64,000 nucleotides of DNA from an uncultured bacterium (GCA_945920215.1 CAMEJM010000001.1:62001-126000); one strand, 5' to 3'. Counted from the stretch's first letter, positions 25,747 through 35,333 are shown. The notes: generated from the sequence alone by a model not told the origin. Numbers and translations are program-made.

Positions 25747-27105
25747 ATGAAACATACTGTATCTCGTCTCGCTTGTATGATTCTCTGCCTTGTCACGGTA
25801 TGTCTGCTGCTTGCCTCCTGCGGAAAACAGCCTGCCTCCGCTTATGACCTGGCGGTAAAAAACGGCTTTGTCGGCACGGAGGAGCAGTGGCTTGCCTCCC
25901 TCAACGGGCAGAACCTGCGCATTGAAGATATTTTCGCGCGCGCGGTACAGGAGGGGTACACGGGGAGTTTCCTTGACTTTCTGACCGATTATCTCTCGGT
26001 TGACCCGGCAATGCTCTCGGACGCCATTTACAGCTATCAGGCGCGCGACACCGCGCAGATGGTCGCCAATTCCCTGCTGGCAAGCGTCAGCGTGCAATGC
26101 CAGACCAGCGGTACCACGACAGGCGTGTCCCCTACGGCAGGTTCCGGCGTGATTTACTCCCTTGTCAAGAATGAGGGGAACGCCTATATCATCACCAACT
26201 TTCACGTGGTTTCCTATGACACCGGCGACGGGAACGCCATTTATCAAAGTATTTTCGTTTTTCTTTACGGCGCACAGCGGACGTCTGAAAACGCCATCAA
26301 AGCCACCTATATCGGCGGCTCCGCCACCCATGATCTTGCGGTGCTGAAGGTCAGCGGCTCCGAGCTTCTGAAAAACTCCTCCGCCGTACCGATTGCCGCA
26401 GCGGACTCCGACCTGATTGCCGCAGGGCAGGACGCCATTGCCATCGGTAACGCCGCCGGAAAAGGCATTTCGGTCACGCGCGGAATCATCAGCATTGAAT
26501 CTAAAGAGGTGGAGCTTTCGAGCGACGGCAAATCCCGCCGACTGATACAGGTGGACACCCCGATCAACGAGGGGAACTCCGGCGGCGGGCTGTTTGACCG
26601 TAACGGAAACCTCATCGGCATCGTCACCGCAAAAGTGGAGGCGGAGGGAGTCGAAAATATCGGCTACGCAATCCCCGCCAACGTGGCAACCCGTATTGCG
26701 CAAAGCCTGATTGAATCGTTTGAGGCACAGGCGCTGGGCGACTTTATCTTTGAGAAAAACGCCGTCAACCTGAAAGTCGCGGAGATCGGCGTCACGCTAT
26801 CCTCCGCAAACGCCCGCGCGGTATGGGACGCGGAAAGTGAGATCACCCGCCTGACAGAGGACGTGACGGTAGACAGCATCAGCGCCCTCTCCCCCGCAAA
26901 GGCGGCAGGACTGAAAAACGGAGACGTCATCACCGCCATCAAGGTGGACGACACGGAAATTTCCGTCACGCGCGCTTTCAGCGTAACCGACGCCATGCTG
27001 CTCTGCCGTGCGGGCTCCACTGTAACCATCACCTATCTGCGCGGGACAGCGGAGGGCTCCGCCACCTTTACGGTTTCGGCATCTCATTTCAAGACGGTTA
27101 TATGA
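25747..27105 (+). CDS. HtrA/DegP-like trypsin-family serine protease lipoprotein
   Basis: The 452-residue protein begins with a lipoprotein signal peptide ending in lipobox LLASC (Cys24), so it is anchored outside the membrane. Residues 30-115 hold two related motifs (AVKNGFVGTEEQWLASL and AVQEGYTGSFLDFLTDYL). The protease domain shows the triad: His in YIITNFHVVSY, Asp in THDLAVLKV and Ser in NEGNSGGGLFD. A PDZ domain follows (about 355-440; LSPAKAAGLKNGDVITAIKV). Family members degrade misfolded exported proteins. Unlike Bacillus HtrA it uses a lipid anchor in place of an N-terminal membrane helix. The ATG at 25747 has a GGAGAG Shine-Dalgarno. Confidence 0.88.
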   Translation: MKHTVSRLACMILCLVTVCLLLASCGKQPASAYDLAVKNGFVGTEEQWLASLNGQNLRIEDIFARAVQEGYTGSFLDFLTDYLSVDPAMLSDAIYSYQARDTAQMVANSLLASVSVQCQTSGTTTGVSPTAGSGVIYSLVKNEGNAYIITNFHVVSYDTGDGNAIYQSIFVFLYGAQRTSENAIKATYIGGSATHDLAVLKVSGSELLKNSSAVPIAAADSDLIAAGQDAIAIGNAAGKGISVTRGIISIESKEVELSSDGKSRRLIQVDTPINEGNSGGGLFDRNGNLIGIVTAKVEAEGVENIGYAIPANVATRIAQSLIESFEAQALGDFIFEKNAVNLKVAEIGVTLSSANARAVWDAESEITRLTEDVTVDSISALSPAKAAGLKNGDVITAIKVDDTEISVTRAFSVTDAMLLCRAGSTVTITYLRGTAEGSATFTVSASHFKTVI

Positions 27106-27167
27106 TACTCTGAGAGCCTGCGGTTCACCTCAGACGCAGCAAATCTGCAATCGGACGTATTTCCCGG

Positions 27168-27203
27168 CGGCACATTTTTGTGGAAAATGTGCCGCTTTTT
27201 CAT
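27168..27203 (+). terminator. Terminator of the HtrA-like gene
   Basis: CGGCACATTTT (27168-27178) and AAAATGTGCCG (27184-27194), loop TGTGG, followed by CTTTTTCATTT. An 11-bp perfect stem. Confidence 0.85.
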
Positions 27204-27232
27204 TTGACTTCGCTGGGGAAAAGAATTATAAT
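27204..27232 (+). promoter_or_regulatory. Promoter of the MATE gene leader
   Basis: TTGACT (27204-27209), 17-base spacer, TATAAT (27227-27232). It starts directly after the upstream terminator and drives a leader of about 147 bases. Confidence 0.75.
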
Positions 27233-27238
27233 ATAACC

Positions 27239-27360
27239 AATAGAATGCTTGATGACACGATACACGGGTCTTGCCCGGATACGACACAGAGTACAAGCTT
27301 TGCGTGTGTCGCCGTCATCCAACGGGAAATCCGCACACGCTGACAGCGTGTGCTTTTTTT
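27239..27360 (+). promoter_or_regulatory. Structured leader with terminator; candidate guanidine-IV (mepA-type) riboswitch
   Basis: The leader can form an outer stem GATGAC/GTCATC (27251-27256 with 27314-27319) that encloses hairpin CGGG-TCTTG-CCCG (27265-27277) and hairpin CGACACA/TGTGTCG (27282-27288 with 27305-27311). A terminator follows: GCACACGCT (27333-27341) with AGCGTGTGC (27345-27353) and seven Ts. GCGTGTG (27302-27308), part of the second hairpin, can instead pair with CACACGC (27334-27340) of the terminator. The folds are mutually exclusive, as in a transcriptional riboswitch. Guanidine-IV riboswitches control MATE genes in Clostridia; that class assignment is from memory and unverified. 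Confidence 0.55.
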
Positions 27361-27385
27361 ATGTCATCGGGCGGGAGGTAGTATC

Positions 27386-28780
27386 ATGGAAAAAACACAG
27401 GCAACCACATTTCTCGAAACGGAAAAGACAGGCAAACTGATGCGGAAATTCTCGATTCCCTGTATCATTTCCCTGCTTGTCGGCGCGCTCTATAACATCG
27501 TGGACCAGATTTTTATCGCCAACGCCGACTATCTCGGCTCTTACGGGAACGCCGCCAATTCGGTGGTATTCCCGCTGACCGTCATTGCGCTCGCCATCGC
27601 CACCATGATAGGAGACGGTTGCTGTGCTTTCGTCAGTATCAGCCTCGGTGCAAAGGAGCCTGAAAAAGCCCATCGGGGCATCGGCTGCTCGGTATCTTTG
27701 ACCGTGATCTGCGGAATCGTTCTTGCGGCGCTGTATCTGGTTTTCTCAACTCCCATTCTGAAAGCCTTCGGCGCAACCGTCAATGAAGAAACCTTCCGCC
27801 TGTCAAAGGAATATTTCTTCTGGATTTCTCTCGGCATTCCCTTTTATATGTTCGGGCAAGCGCTCAATCCTGTCATCCGTTCTGACGGAAGCCCGCGGTA
27901 TGCAATGATTTCTCTTGTTGCAGGCGCCGTCACAAACTGTATTCTTGACCCGATTTTCATCTACGGCTGCAAATGGGGCATGATGGGAGCCGCCGTTGCA
28001 ACGGTCGCCGGGCAGATTCTCTCTGCTGTGTTTGCCCTGCTTTACCTCTTTCGGATGAAAGCCGTCAAACTGCAAAAAAGCAGCTTCAGATTGCGGAAAG
28101 AACTGCTTGGCAGAATCCTGCCGCTCGGAATGTCCAGCTTCCTGTCTCAGATCTCCATCGTCCTCTCGATGGCTGCCGTGCTGAATATGTGCCGCAAATA
28201 CGGCGCGCTCGACCCCATCTTCGGGCAGGAAGAATATGCGCAGATTCCCACCGCCGTCGTCGGCATCGTCCTCAAATTCTTTCAAATTGTGATGTCGATC
28301 GCCATCGGCCTGTCCGCCGGCTGCATTCCTGTCGTCAGCTACAATATCGGCGCGGGGCGCAAAGACCGCGCAAAGGAGCTGATGTGGAAGCTGCTGCTTT
28401 CCGAAGCTCTCGTCGGTCTTGTCGCGACCGCCGTATTCGAACTCTTCCCCCTGCAATTGATAGGCATTTTCGGTGCCAAAAACGAAAGCGTCTATTACGT
28501 GGAATTTGCCGTCAGATGCATTCGTCTGCTTCTCTGCGCAACGACACTCTCCTGCGTCAACAAAGGGACGTTCATCTTTTTGCAGGCACTCGGAAAAGCA
28601 TGGTCCTCCACGACGCTTTCCATGCTGCGTGAAATCGTATGCGGCGTCGGGCTGGTGCTTCTCCTGCCTGTTTGGTTCGGGCTTGACGGCGTGCTTTATT
28701 TTATGGCTGCGGCGGACGTTGTCACCGCGATTGCCGCCGTGTTCGTGATTGCCCGCACCAATCGGGAACTCAGCAGGTAA
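27386..28780 (+). CDS. MATE family multidrug/cation efflux transporter
   Basis: The 464-residue protein has about 12 membrane helices in two halves, with the MATE-typical N-terminus KFSIPCIISLLVGALYNIVDQIFI and conserved segments FGQALNPVIRSDGSPRYAM and YNIGAGRKDRAKEL in the second half. It belongs to the MepA/DinF-like branch, which exports cationic drugs or small cations using Na+ or H+. The ATG at 27386 is preceded by GGGAGGT. The structured leader directly upstream suggests ligand-controlled expression, possibly guanidinium export; this is inference. Confidence 0.9.
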   Translation: MEKTQATTFLETEKTGKLMRKFSIPCIISLLVGALYNIVDQIFIANADYLGSYGNAANSVVFPLTVIALAIATMIGDGCCAFVSISLGAKEPEKAHRGIGCSVSLTVICGIVLAALYLVFSTPILKAFGATVNEETFRLSKEYFFWISLGIPFYMFGQALNPVIRSDGSPRYAMISLVAGAVTNCILDPIFIYGCKWGMMGAAVATVAGQILSAVFALLYLFRMKAVKLQKSSFRLRKELLGRILPLGMSSFLSQISIVLSMAAVLNMCRKYGALDPIFGQEEYAQIPTAVVGIVLKFFQIVMSIAIGLSAGCIPVVSYNIGAGRKDRAKELMWKLLLSEALVGLVATAVFELFPLQLIGIFGAKNESVYYVEFAVRCIRLLLCATTLSCVNKGTFIFLQALGKAWSSTTLSMLREIVCGVGLVLLLPVWFGLDGVLYFMAAADVVTAIAAVFVIARTNRELSR

Positions 28781-28789
28781 ACAGGCTAC

Positions 28790-28820
28790 AGCGGGGCGAT
28801 TGTTCGCCCCGCTTTTTTCA
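28790..28820 (+). terminator. Terminator of the MATE gene
   Basis: AGCGGGGCGA-TTGT-TCGCCCCGCT (28790-28813) then TTTTTCA. It reaches the end of the convergent calcium ATPase gene. Confidence 0.85.
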
Positions 28821-31463
28821 GTGAGCGCTCTGCAACCGGTAAAACAGGCGCCGCAGAAAATCAAAGGGAATGACGCTCAGGGACATCAGGACGGCAATGG
28901 CAAGGTCCTTTGCGGACAGAGGGGTTGTGCGGAACAGCGCGCCGCCGAAATATACCATTGCAATCTGCACGCATGAGATAAACAGCATAATCAACAGAAA
29001 CGGTCGGTTCCGCCCGATACCCGAGAAAAGACTCATGCGTTCACTGCGCGCGCAGAAGCAGTTGGCAAGCCCGCAGAAAATGAACAGCGCAAAGAACATC
29101 GTCAGGAAGTAAACCTCATTGTCGGCGCGGTGAAAATAGTACGCGCAGATGGGAGAACACAGAAACCATATACACAGAGCCAGCGTGTACGCCCCCGTAA
29201 TGCCGATCTGGTGCAGCATGGCGCCGGACAGGATTTTTTCCTCCCGTTTCTTGGGCTTCTCTTTCATGTAATGCCGCATCGGAGCCTCGCCGGCAAAGGC
29301 AAGCCCGCCGAGCGTATCCATGATGATATTGACCCACAGCATCTGAATGATGGTCACCGGGCTTTCAATGCCGATGAACTGCCCCAAGAGCGACACGCCG
29401 ACGGCACAGAGATTCATGGTGAGCTGAAAGGTGATGAATTTGCGAATCGATTTGAAAATGGTTCTGCCGAACAACACCGTCTGACAGATAGAGGCGATAT
29501 TGTCGTCCAAAATCACGATATCGCCGGCTTCCCTGGCAATATCGCTGCCGCTCCCCATCGCGAATCCGACGTCCGCAAGTTTCAGGGAGGGGGCGTCGTT
29601 GATACCGTCCCCTGTCATACCCACGACAAGGTTCAGAGACTGCGCCACACGCACCAAGCGGGTTTTGTCGCTCGGCAGGGCGCGATACACCACGCGCAGC
29701 TCCGGCAGGCGTTGCCGCAAAGTATCGTCGTCGATGAGCGCAAGCTCCGCGCCGCTGATGCTCGCCCCGCGGCAATCCTCCCGGCAAAGCCCCGCCTCCC
29801 GCGCGATGGCAAGGGCGGTTTGCGCCCCGTCCCCGGTTACCATAACCACCTGCACGCCCGCCCGCCGTAAAGTGCCGACGGCTTCCTGCGCCTCTTTGCG
29901 CACGCGGTCGCGCAATAGAATAATTCCAACAAGGCACAGCGCCGCCGCGCTCTCCTCAACCCAACGGTCGGCTGTACAAACGGCAAGCAGGCGCTCCCCG
30001 TTCCCCGCGGCGCGACGGACGGTACTCTCCAGCGTCTTCCTGTCAGCGGTGCCGAATGGCTTATGCGCGCCATCCGGGGTCAGATAAGAAGAGACGCGCG
30101 GCAACAGAATTTCCGGCGCCCCTTTTACATACACCCCCTGCGGCGTCTGCACGGCGGCGGTCTTACGGGTGCTGTTGAACGGGCATTTGCGCAGAATTGC
30201 GGCGCCCGGAACCGCAGGGTCATAAAAGCAGGTCAAGAGCGCCCGGTCGGTTGCGTTGCCGCCGACGGCGCCCCCCTCTCCCCATGCGCTGTCGGTGTTC
30301 CACATGGCGCTCTCGGAGAGGCACTTCAGAATAGCCGGGGCGCCGGACAGCGCGCCGGTGCCGCGGTAATACACGCCTCCGCCGCACGCCACGCCGCAGA
30401 CCGTCATTTTCCCCGTGGTCAGGGTCCCAGTCTTATCCGTAAACAAGATATTCATGCTGCCCGCAGTCTCAATGCCCACCATTTTGCGCACCAGAACATG
30501 ACTGCGGAGCATTCTGCGCATATTCGAGGACAGCACGACGGTAATCATCATAGGAAGCCCCTCCGGAACCGCGACCACTATCACGGTGATGACAAGGGTC
30601 ACCATGTGCATCAGAGTTTCAAAGAGATACCGCTTGTCGGCAAACGCGGCGAGAATCGCCGCGCCGTCAAAGTGCTGCGACAGGAAAAAGGCATTGAAGA
30701 AATAAGCCAGCGCGACAAGCGCCGCCATCACGTACCCGATGCGGCTGATTTGCGCCGCCAAGTGAGAGAGGCGCAGTTTCAGGGGGCTTTCACGCGTCTC
30801 GGTTTGCAGCTCCGCCGCGAGTTTGCCGTAAAAGGTATCCTTGCCCACGCGTTCCACACGCGCAACGCCCTCGCCGGAACAGATCACGCTACCGCGGAAA
30901 ATGCGGCAGGGATTGTTCAAATCCCAACTCTGCCCCGCCCCTGCGGGGGTTTTATGTACCTCGGCGCTTTCCCCGTTGAGCGCGGACTGGTCCACAGCGA
31001 CTTCTCCCGCGCAGACAGTCACGTCCGCCTGCACCATTTCTCCGCCACCGAGAAGAAGACAGTCGCCGACCACCAACTCCTCTGCCGGAACTTCCGTCAC
31101 CTGCCCGTCGCGCCGTACCCGGCACCGCCCCGCCGAGGAGCCCGCGCGCAGTTTTTCAAAGGCGCGCTCACTGCCCCATTCCGAAATGGTGGACACAAAC
31201 GTGGAGAGAAAGACCGCGAGCAGAATGCCGCCCGTTTCAAACCAATCGCATTCCCGGAACAGCACGACCACATTGACGGTCAGGGCAATCAGAAGAACCC
31301 GGATAATCGGGTCCGAGAAGTTGCCGAGAAGTTGACGAAAAAAGCCCCTTTTTTTCTTGCTCTCCAAAGTGTTGGCGCCGTGCCGCGCGCGCGCGGCGGC
31401 AACCTCGCTTTGGCTCAGCCCCTGTATCATCCACAAATCGGTATGCTGCGTTGTTCTTTGCAT
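28818..31463 (-). CDS. Calcium-translocating P-type ATPase, PMCA type
   Basis: The 881-residue pump has the P-type motifs in order: actuator SALNGESAEVHK, M4 VAVPEGLPM, phosphorylation site LFTDKTGTLTTG, nucleotide-binding KGAPEILL, hinge GMTGDGINDAPSLKLADVGFA (overall MTGDGINDAP), and M6 NIIMDTLGGLAFA. VPEGLP in M4 and the N..MDT pattern in M6 indicate Ca2+ export of type IIB. An N-terminal cation-ATPase domain (LSQSEVAAARARHGANTL) is present. The ATG at 31463 follows a weak GAGACG Shine-Dalgarno. The gene is convergent with the MATE gene and single. Confidence 0.93.
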   Translation of the reverse strand: MQRTTQHTDLWMIQGLSQSEVAAARARHGANTLESKKKRGFFRQLLGNFSDPIIRVLLIALTVNVVVLFRECDWFETGGILLAVFLSTFVSTISEWGSERAFEKLRAGSSAGRCRVRRDGQVTEVPAEELVVGDCLLLGGGEMVQADVTVCAGEVAVDQSALNGESAEVHKTPAGAGQSWDLNNPCRIFRGSVICSGEGVARVERVGKDTFYGKLAAELQTETRESPLKLRLSHLAAQISRIGYVMAALVALAYFFNAFFLSQHFDGAAILAAFADKRYLFETLMHMVTLVITVIVVAVPEGLPMMITVVLSSNMRRMLRSHVLVRKMVGIETAGSMNILFTDKTGTLTTGKMTVCGVACGGGVYYRGTGALSGAPAILKCLSESAMWNTDSAWGEGGAVGGNATDRALLTCFYDPAVPGAAILRKCPFNSTRKTAAVQTPQGVYVKGAPEILLPRVSSYLTPDGAHKPFGTADRKTLESTVRRAAGNGERLLAVCTADRWVEESAAALCLVGIILLRDRVRKEAQEAVGTLRRAGVQVVMVTGDGAQTALAIAREAGLCREDCRGASISGAELALIDDDTLRQRLPELRVVYRALPSDKTRLVRVAQSLNLVVGMTGDGINDAPSLKLADVGFAMGSGSDIAREAGDIVILDDNIASICQTVLFGRTIFKSIRKFITFQLTMNLCAVGVSLLGQFIGIESPVTIIQMLWVNIIMDTLGGLAFAGEAPMRHYMKEKPKKREEKILSGAMLHQIGITGAYTLALCIWFLCSPICAYYFHRADNEVYFLTMFFALFIFCGLANCFCARSERMSLFSGIGRNRPFLLIMLFISCVQIAMVYFGGALFRTTPLSAKDLAIAVLMSLSVIPFDFLRRLFYRLQSAH

Positions 31464-31566
31464 TTGCGTCTCTTTTCTCACTCGTTTTATCAATCCTATG
31501 CGCGGAAAAGAAAAAATACCACGCCACCCACAGCAAAGAACAACGCGACACGGTGTGAGCAAACAG

Positions 31567-31597
31567 AAAAAGGCGGGCGCCCGCGGCGCACGCCTTT
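31567..31597 (-). terminator. GC-rich hairpin with T-run upstream of the calcium ATPase gene
   Basis: On the minus strand GGCG-T-GCGCC pairs with GGCGC-CC-GCC and is followed by TTTTTCTG. It lies 70 bases downstream of the putative 6S-like RNA and 100 bases upstream of the ATPase start, so it could end the RNA transcript or attenuate the ATPase gene. Confidence 0.5.
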
Positions 31598-31644
31598 GCT
31601 TGTATCCATGACTCCCGGCGCCTTCGGCGCACGGGGCGCGGCAT

Positions 31645-31846
31645 AAAAAGCCGCCGCTTTACCGGAATATCAGAAACCCGCCGTGCCGTGTAGTATCCAT
31701 ATTCGACCCTGCATTGGCAGGTGGGTGTCCTCCCCCGTCCCTTTGTGCTTCCAACGTCCGCCGCCACCGGCAAAAGCGGGTGGGGCGGGAGGCCTGCATT
31801 CCCAAAACGGAACTCAAACTCCCTGAATATTCGTGTCGGTCCAAAA
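31645..31846 (-). ncRNA. ssrS: Putative 6S-like RNA
   Basis: This gene-free stretch folds as one long hairpin with a central bubble. Near the ends GAATATTCAG (31821-31830) pairs with CTGATATTC (about 31665-31673). Inside, CCTCCC pairs with GGGAGG, and CCACC-C-GC-TTTT-GC-C-GGTGG forms an apical hairpin. On the 3-prime side of the bubble CCTGC-CAAT-GCAGG makes a small hairpin, as known for 6S RNA. The 3-prime end runs into GGCGGCTTTTTA. About 200 nt is the right size. An extended -10 TGATAGTAT lies just upstream. No protein frame with a ribosome binding site is present. Another structured RNA is possible. Confidence 0.45.
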
Positions 31847-31896
31847 AGAAATACTATCACGCACATGGCAGGCATATGCCGATGTTTGATGAAAAA

Positions 31897-32208
31897 TCAG
31901 TCGCAATCAACCTCGTTGAAAAAGAGATCGTCGAAGAATTCAGCCACCTTATCAAAGGTCTCATCGTCGTCAACGGTGTAAAGCACCGTCTCGCCGTTCT
32001 CTTCCTCGGTGCGGAGAATCACGTACTCCTCTTCCTCGCTGTCCTCTTCATCGATGGGAGCCAGCGCAAGGTAGTGGGCATCGTCGATGTCCGCCTCCGC
32101 CAGCAGCTCAAACTGATGTTCTTCCCCCGTCTCGTCGTCGGTCAGGGTGTAAACATCCACCATATCCTCATCCTCTTCGGGGGTATTGTTCTTCATTTCT
32201 TCACTCAT
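31897..32208 (-). CDS. DUF1292 domain-containing protein
   Basis: The 103-residue, very acidic protein has the DUF1292 pattern: VDVYTLTDDETGEEHQFELLA, HYLALAPIDEEDSEEEEYVILR and ENGETVLYTVDDDETFDKVAEFFDDL. Function is unknown; in other Clostridia it lies near ruvX and ireB, which are not seen here. The Shine-Dalgarno AAAGGAG lies about 22 bases before the ATG, so the start or the initiation signal is uncertain. It has its own promoter. Confidence 0.85.
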   Translation of the reverse strand: MSEEMKNNTPEEDEDMVDVYTLTDDETGEEHQFELLAEADIDDAHYLALAPIDEEDSEEEEYVILRTEEENGETVLYTVDDDETFDKVAEFFDDLFFNEVDCD

Positions 32209-32267
32209 GGTCGGTGCCGTATTCGCGGCGCTCCTTTCGTATAATCCGAATGCTGTTCTGTGATGTT

Positions 32268-32296
32268 ATTGTACCACGCTTTTGCCGTACCGTCAA
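32268..32296 (-). promoter_or_regulatory. Promoter of the DUF1292 gene
   Basis: TTGACG (32291-32296), 17-base spacer, TACAAT (32268-32273) on the minus strand. Confidence 0.65.
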
Positions 32297-32358
32297 GGGT
32301 GCGCGTGCAGAAAGCCTATGGCAAATTCTATGCTGTAAAGCCGGGTGACATACCCTCA

Positions 32359-33501
32359 TCAGGCAGGGTCATCCAGAATCTCCGCAAGAACCCCGAGACT
32401 GACGTACAGTCCCCGGTCGGTCAGATAGGTGCGGGTTCCGTCGCGGGCGGCAAGTCCGTGGGTCAGAAAGGGGGCGAGGCGCCGCCCGTACTTTTCAAAG
32501 AAGCCGTAACCGAACGCACGGCGGAACGCTTCCTCCTCAATGCCCTCCCGCAGGCGCAGGGCAAGCATGACGGTCTCGTATTCGCGCTGTGCAGGCGTCA
32601 GAGGGGTGCCCGAGATCGGCGGCTTTGTGAAGTCCCGATGCAGATACGCCGCCAAATCCCGGTCGCAGCCGTAACGCTTCCCGTCAAAGAAAGAGTATGC
32701 CGCAACTCCCACGCCGATATACTCCTCCATGCGCCAATAGCGCAGATTGTGACGGCACTCATAGCCCGGGAGCGCGTAATTGGAAATCTCATAATGACGG
32801 TATCCGGCTTGCGCAAGGGTATCGATACACTGCGCGTACAAATCCGCCTCCGCGTCCTCGTCCGGCAGGATGAGTTTCCGCCGCATCGCGGCAAACGGCG
32901 TTCCGTCCTCGATTTTCAGGGAATACGCACTGATATGTTTGACGCCGGTCTCAATGGCGCGTGACAGGGTGGTGCCCAGTGTTTCAGGGGTCTCTGTGGG
33001 GATTGCATACATGAGGTCAAGGCTGACGTTATCAAAGCCACACGTCCCCGCAAGAGAAAGAAAGTCCTGTGCCTGCCCTGCGGTATGGAGCCGTCCGAGG
33101 GCGGCAAGTTCCGTGTCGCAGAAGCTCTGCACTCCCACGCTCAGGCGGTTGATCCCCATTCCGCGCCATGCGCGGAGTTTTTCGGCGTCGGCGGTCGCGG
33201 GGTTGACCTCCGAGGTGATTTCGGCGTCCGGAGCAAGCGGCACCGCGGAGCAGATCGCTCTGAGCACCCGCTCGGTTTGCTCCGCCGCAAGCATGGACGG
33301 CGTTCCGCCGCCGAAATACACGGTATCGGCGGTATAGTCCGCAAGCGCTTCACGGTAGGAGGCTATCTCGCGGCAAAGCGCGGCGGTATAAGCCTCCCGT
33401 TCCTCCGCGCTGCTCCCCTCAAAGGAGCAGAAATCGCAATACGGGCATTTACGCGCACAAAAAGGAATGTGCACGTAAATGCCGACTTTTTTATTTCTCA
33501 T
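32359..33501 (-). CDS. hemW: Radical SAM protein HemW family (coproporphyrinogen III oxidase-like)
   Basis: The 380-residue protein begins [22 protein letters not shown] with the radical-SAM CxxxCxxC and the extra cysteine typical of this family, followed by [11 protein letters not shown] and the GVQSF segment. HemW proteins are heme chaperones and not true HemN oxidases; the LepA-HemW order supports HemW. The ATG at 33501 overlaps the lepA end by 11 bases, and a TTG two codons upstream is a less likely alternative. It is the last gene of the five-gene operon starting at 38.3 kb. Confidence 0.9.
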   Translation of the reverse strand: MRNKKVGIYVHIPFCARKCPYCDFCSFEGSSAEEREAYTAALCREIASYREALADYTADTVYFGGGTPSMLAAEQTERVLRAICSAVPLAPDAEITSEVNPATADAEKLRAWRGMGINRLSVGVQSFCDTELAALGRLHTAGQAQDFLSLAGTCGFDNVSLDLMYAIPTETPETLGTTLSRAIETGVKHISAYSLKIEDGTPFAAMRRKLILPDEDAEADLYAQCIDTLAQAGYRHYEISNYALPGYECRHNLRYWRMEEYIGVGVAAYSFFDGKRYGCDRDLAAYLHRDFTKPPISGTPLTPAQREYETVMLALRLREGIEEEAFRRAFGYGFFEKYGRRLAPFLTHGLAARDGTRTYLTDRGLYVSLGVLAEILDDPA

Positions 33502-35305
33502 CGTCAAGCTTCAGCACTGCCATGAACGCCTCGGGCGTCACCTCAACGCTACCGAGCTTGCGCATCTTCTTTTTGCCCTCTTTCTGCTTCTCCAGCAGCT
33601 TCTTTTTCCGGGTGATGTCGCCTCCGTAGCACTTGGCAAGCACGTCTTTGCGCATCGCCTTGACGGTTTCGCGCGCTATGACCTTGGCGCCGATGGCCGC
33701 CTGAATCGGAATCTCAAAGAGCTGGCGCGGGATATTCTCCTTCAGTTTCTCCGCAATACGGCGGGCGCGGCCGTATGCTTTATCCTCATGCACGATAAAG
33801 GACAGGGCGTCCACAGGATCACCGTTGAGCAGAAAGTCGAGCTTGACCAGTTTGGAGGGGGCGTAACCGTAAAACTCATAGTCAAGGGAGGCGTACCCCT
33901 TGCTGCGGCTTTTCAGTACGTCAAAGAAGTCATAAATTATTTCATTGAGCGGCAGATGGTAGTGCAGTTCCACGCGGGTCGGGTCGATATACTTCATATC
34001 CAAAAACACGCCTCGCCTGTCCTGACACAGGTCCATCAGCCCGCCGACAAACTCGGTGGGGGTAATGATATTGGCTTTCACCATGGGTTCATACGCGGTT
34101 TCAATAACGTCCTGTGACGGATAGCTTGATGGGTTGTCGATATACCGTTCTTCCCCGCCGCGCAGACGGAGTTTATAAATAACGCTCGGCGCGGTGGTAA
34201 TCAGGTCGAGATTGAACTCCCGCTCCAGCCGCTCCTCAATGACGTCCATGTGCAGAAGTCCGAGAAAGCCGCAGCGGAAGCCGAAGCCGAGGGCCACGGA
34301 GGTCTCGGGCTCAAACACCAAAGACGCGTCGTTGAGTTGCAATTTATCGAGCGCGTCCCGCAGGTCGCCGTAGCGCGCCCCGTCCGCCGGGTAAATGCCG
34401 GCATAAACCATGGGGCGCACATGACAAAAGCCGGGCAAAGGCTCTGCCGTTGCGTTTTCCGCGCCCGTGACGGTATCACCCACGCGGGTATCGCCTACCG
34501 TTTTAATGGAAGCGGTGAAATAGCCGACCTCGCCGGCAGAGAGATATTCCTGCTTGGTCAATCCAAAGGGGGACATGGTGCCCACCTCGGCGACCTCGTA
34601 CTCCGCGCCGGTTGCCATCAGGCGGATTTTATCCCCCGCGCGGATACTGCCGTCGAACAGACGGATATTGACCACAACGCCCAGATAAGAGTCGTAACAG
34701 GAGTCAAAAATCAAAGCCTTGAGCGGGCTGTTTTCGTCCCCTTTGGGAGCGGGAATATCGGAGACTACCCGTTCCAGCACTTCCTCGACGTTCAGTCCTG
34801 TTTTTGCCGAAACGGCGGGACAGCCATCCGCCGGGATTCCGATAATATCCTCGATTTCTGTACGGCATTTTGCAACGTCGGCAGACGCAAGGTCGATTTT
34901 ATTGATGACCGGGACAATCTCCAGATTGGAGTCAATCGCAAGATAGGCGTTGGCAAGCGTCTGCGCCTCCACGCCCTGCGTGGCGTCCACGATCAGGAGC
35001 GCCCCCTCGCAGGCGTTCAGGGAACGGGATACTTCGTACCCGAAGTCCACGTGTCCGGGGGTGTCAATCAGATTGAACACATAGTCCTCGCCGTTTTTGG
35101 CGCGGTAATTCAGGCGCACGGCGCGCGCTTTGATGGTAATGCCGCGTTCCCTCTCAAGGTCCATGTTGTCAAGCAGCTGTTCTTCCATATCCCGTTTTGC
35201 CACGGTACTGGTCAGTTCCAGGATTCTGTCCGCCAAGGTGGACTTGCCGTGGTCAATATGCGCGATGATACAAAAATTTCTGATATGCGTCTGTCGTGCT
35301 GTCAA
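33491..35305 (-). CDS. lepA: Elongation factor 4 (LepA)
   Basis: LepA is a translational GTPase that back-translocates or remodels ribosomes. The 604-residue protein has G1 [16 protein letters not shown]3 DTPGHVDF, G4 VINKIDL and the LepA-specific C-terminal domain. The initiation codon is TTG at 35305: AAAGGA lies 7 bases upstream and the next in-frame ATG would remove the G1 loop, so the non-ATG start is well supported. It lies between pgcA and hemW. Confidence 0.96.
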   Translation of the reverse strand: MTARQTHIRNFCIIAHIDHGKSTLADRILELTSTVAKRDMEEQLLDNMDLERERGITIKARAVRLNYRAKNGEDYVFNLIDTPGHVDFGYEVSRSLNACEGALLIVDATQGVEAQTLANAYLAIDSNLEIVPVINKIDLASADVAKCRTEIEDIIGIPADGCPAVSAKTGLNVEEVLERVVSDIPAPKGDENSPLKALIFDSCYDSYLGVVVNIRLFDGSIRAGDKIRLMATGAEYEVAEVGTMSPFGLTKQEYLSAGEVGYFTASIKTVGDTRVGDTVTGAENATAEPLPGFCHVRPMVYAGIYPADGARYGDLRDALDKLQLNDASLVFEPETSVALGFGFRCGFLGLLHMDVIEERLEREFNLDLITTAPSVIYKLRLRGGEERYIDNPSSYPSQDVIETAYEPMVKANIITPTEFVGGLMDLCQDRRGVFLDMKYIDPTRVELHYHLPLNEIIYDFFDVLKSRSKGYASLDYEFYGYAPSKLVKLDFLLNGDPVDALSFIVHEDKAYGRARRIAEKLKENIPRQLFEIPIQAAIGAKVIARETVKAMRKDVLAKCYGGDITRKKKLLEKQKEGKKKMRKLGSVEVTPEAFMAVLKLDDEK

Positions 35306-35333
35306 GGTGCTGTCCTTTCGTTTTTGCGTATCC

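Noticed and set aside
30063..31646. Long plus-strand frame of 527 codons
   Set aside because: It lies antisense to the well supported calcium ATPase gene and has no recognisable motif; the same applies to long frames antisense to mutS, mutL, pgcA and tgt.
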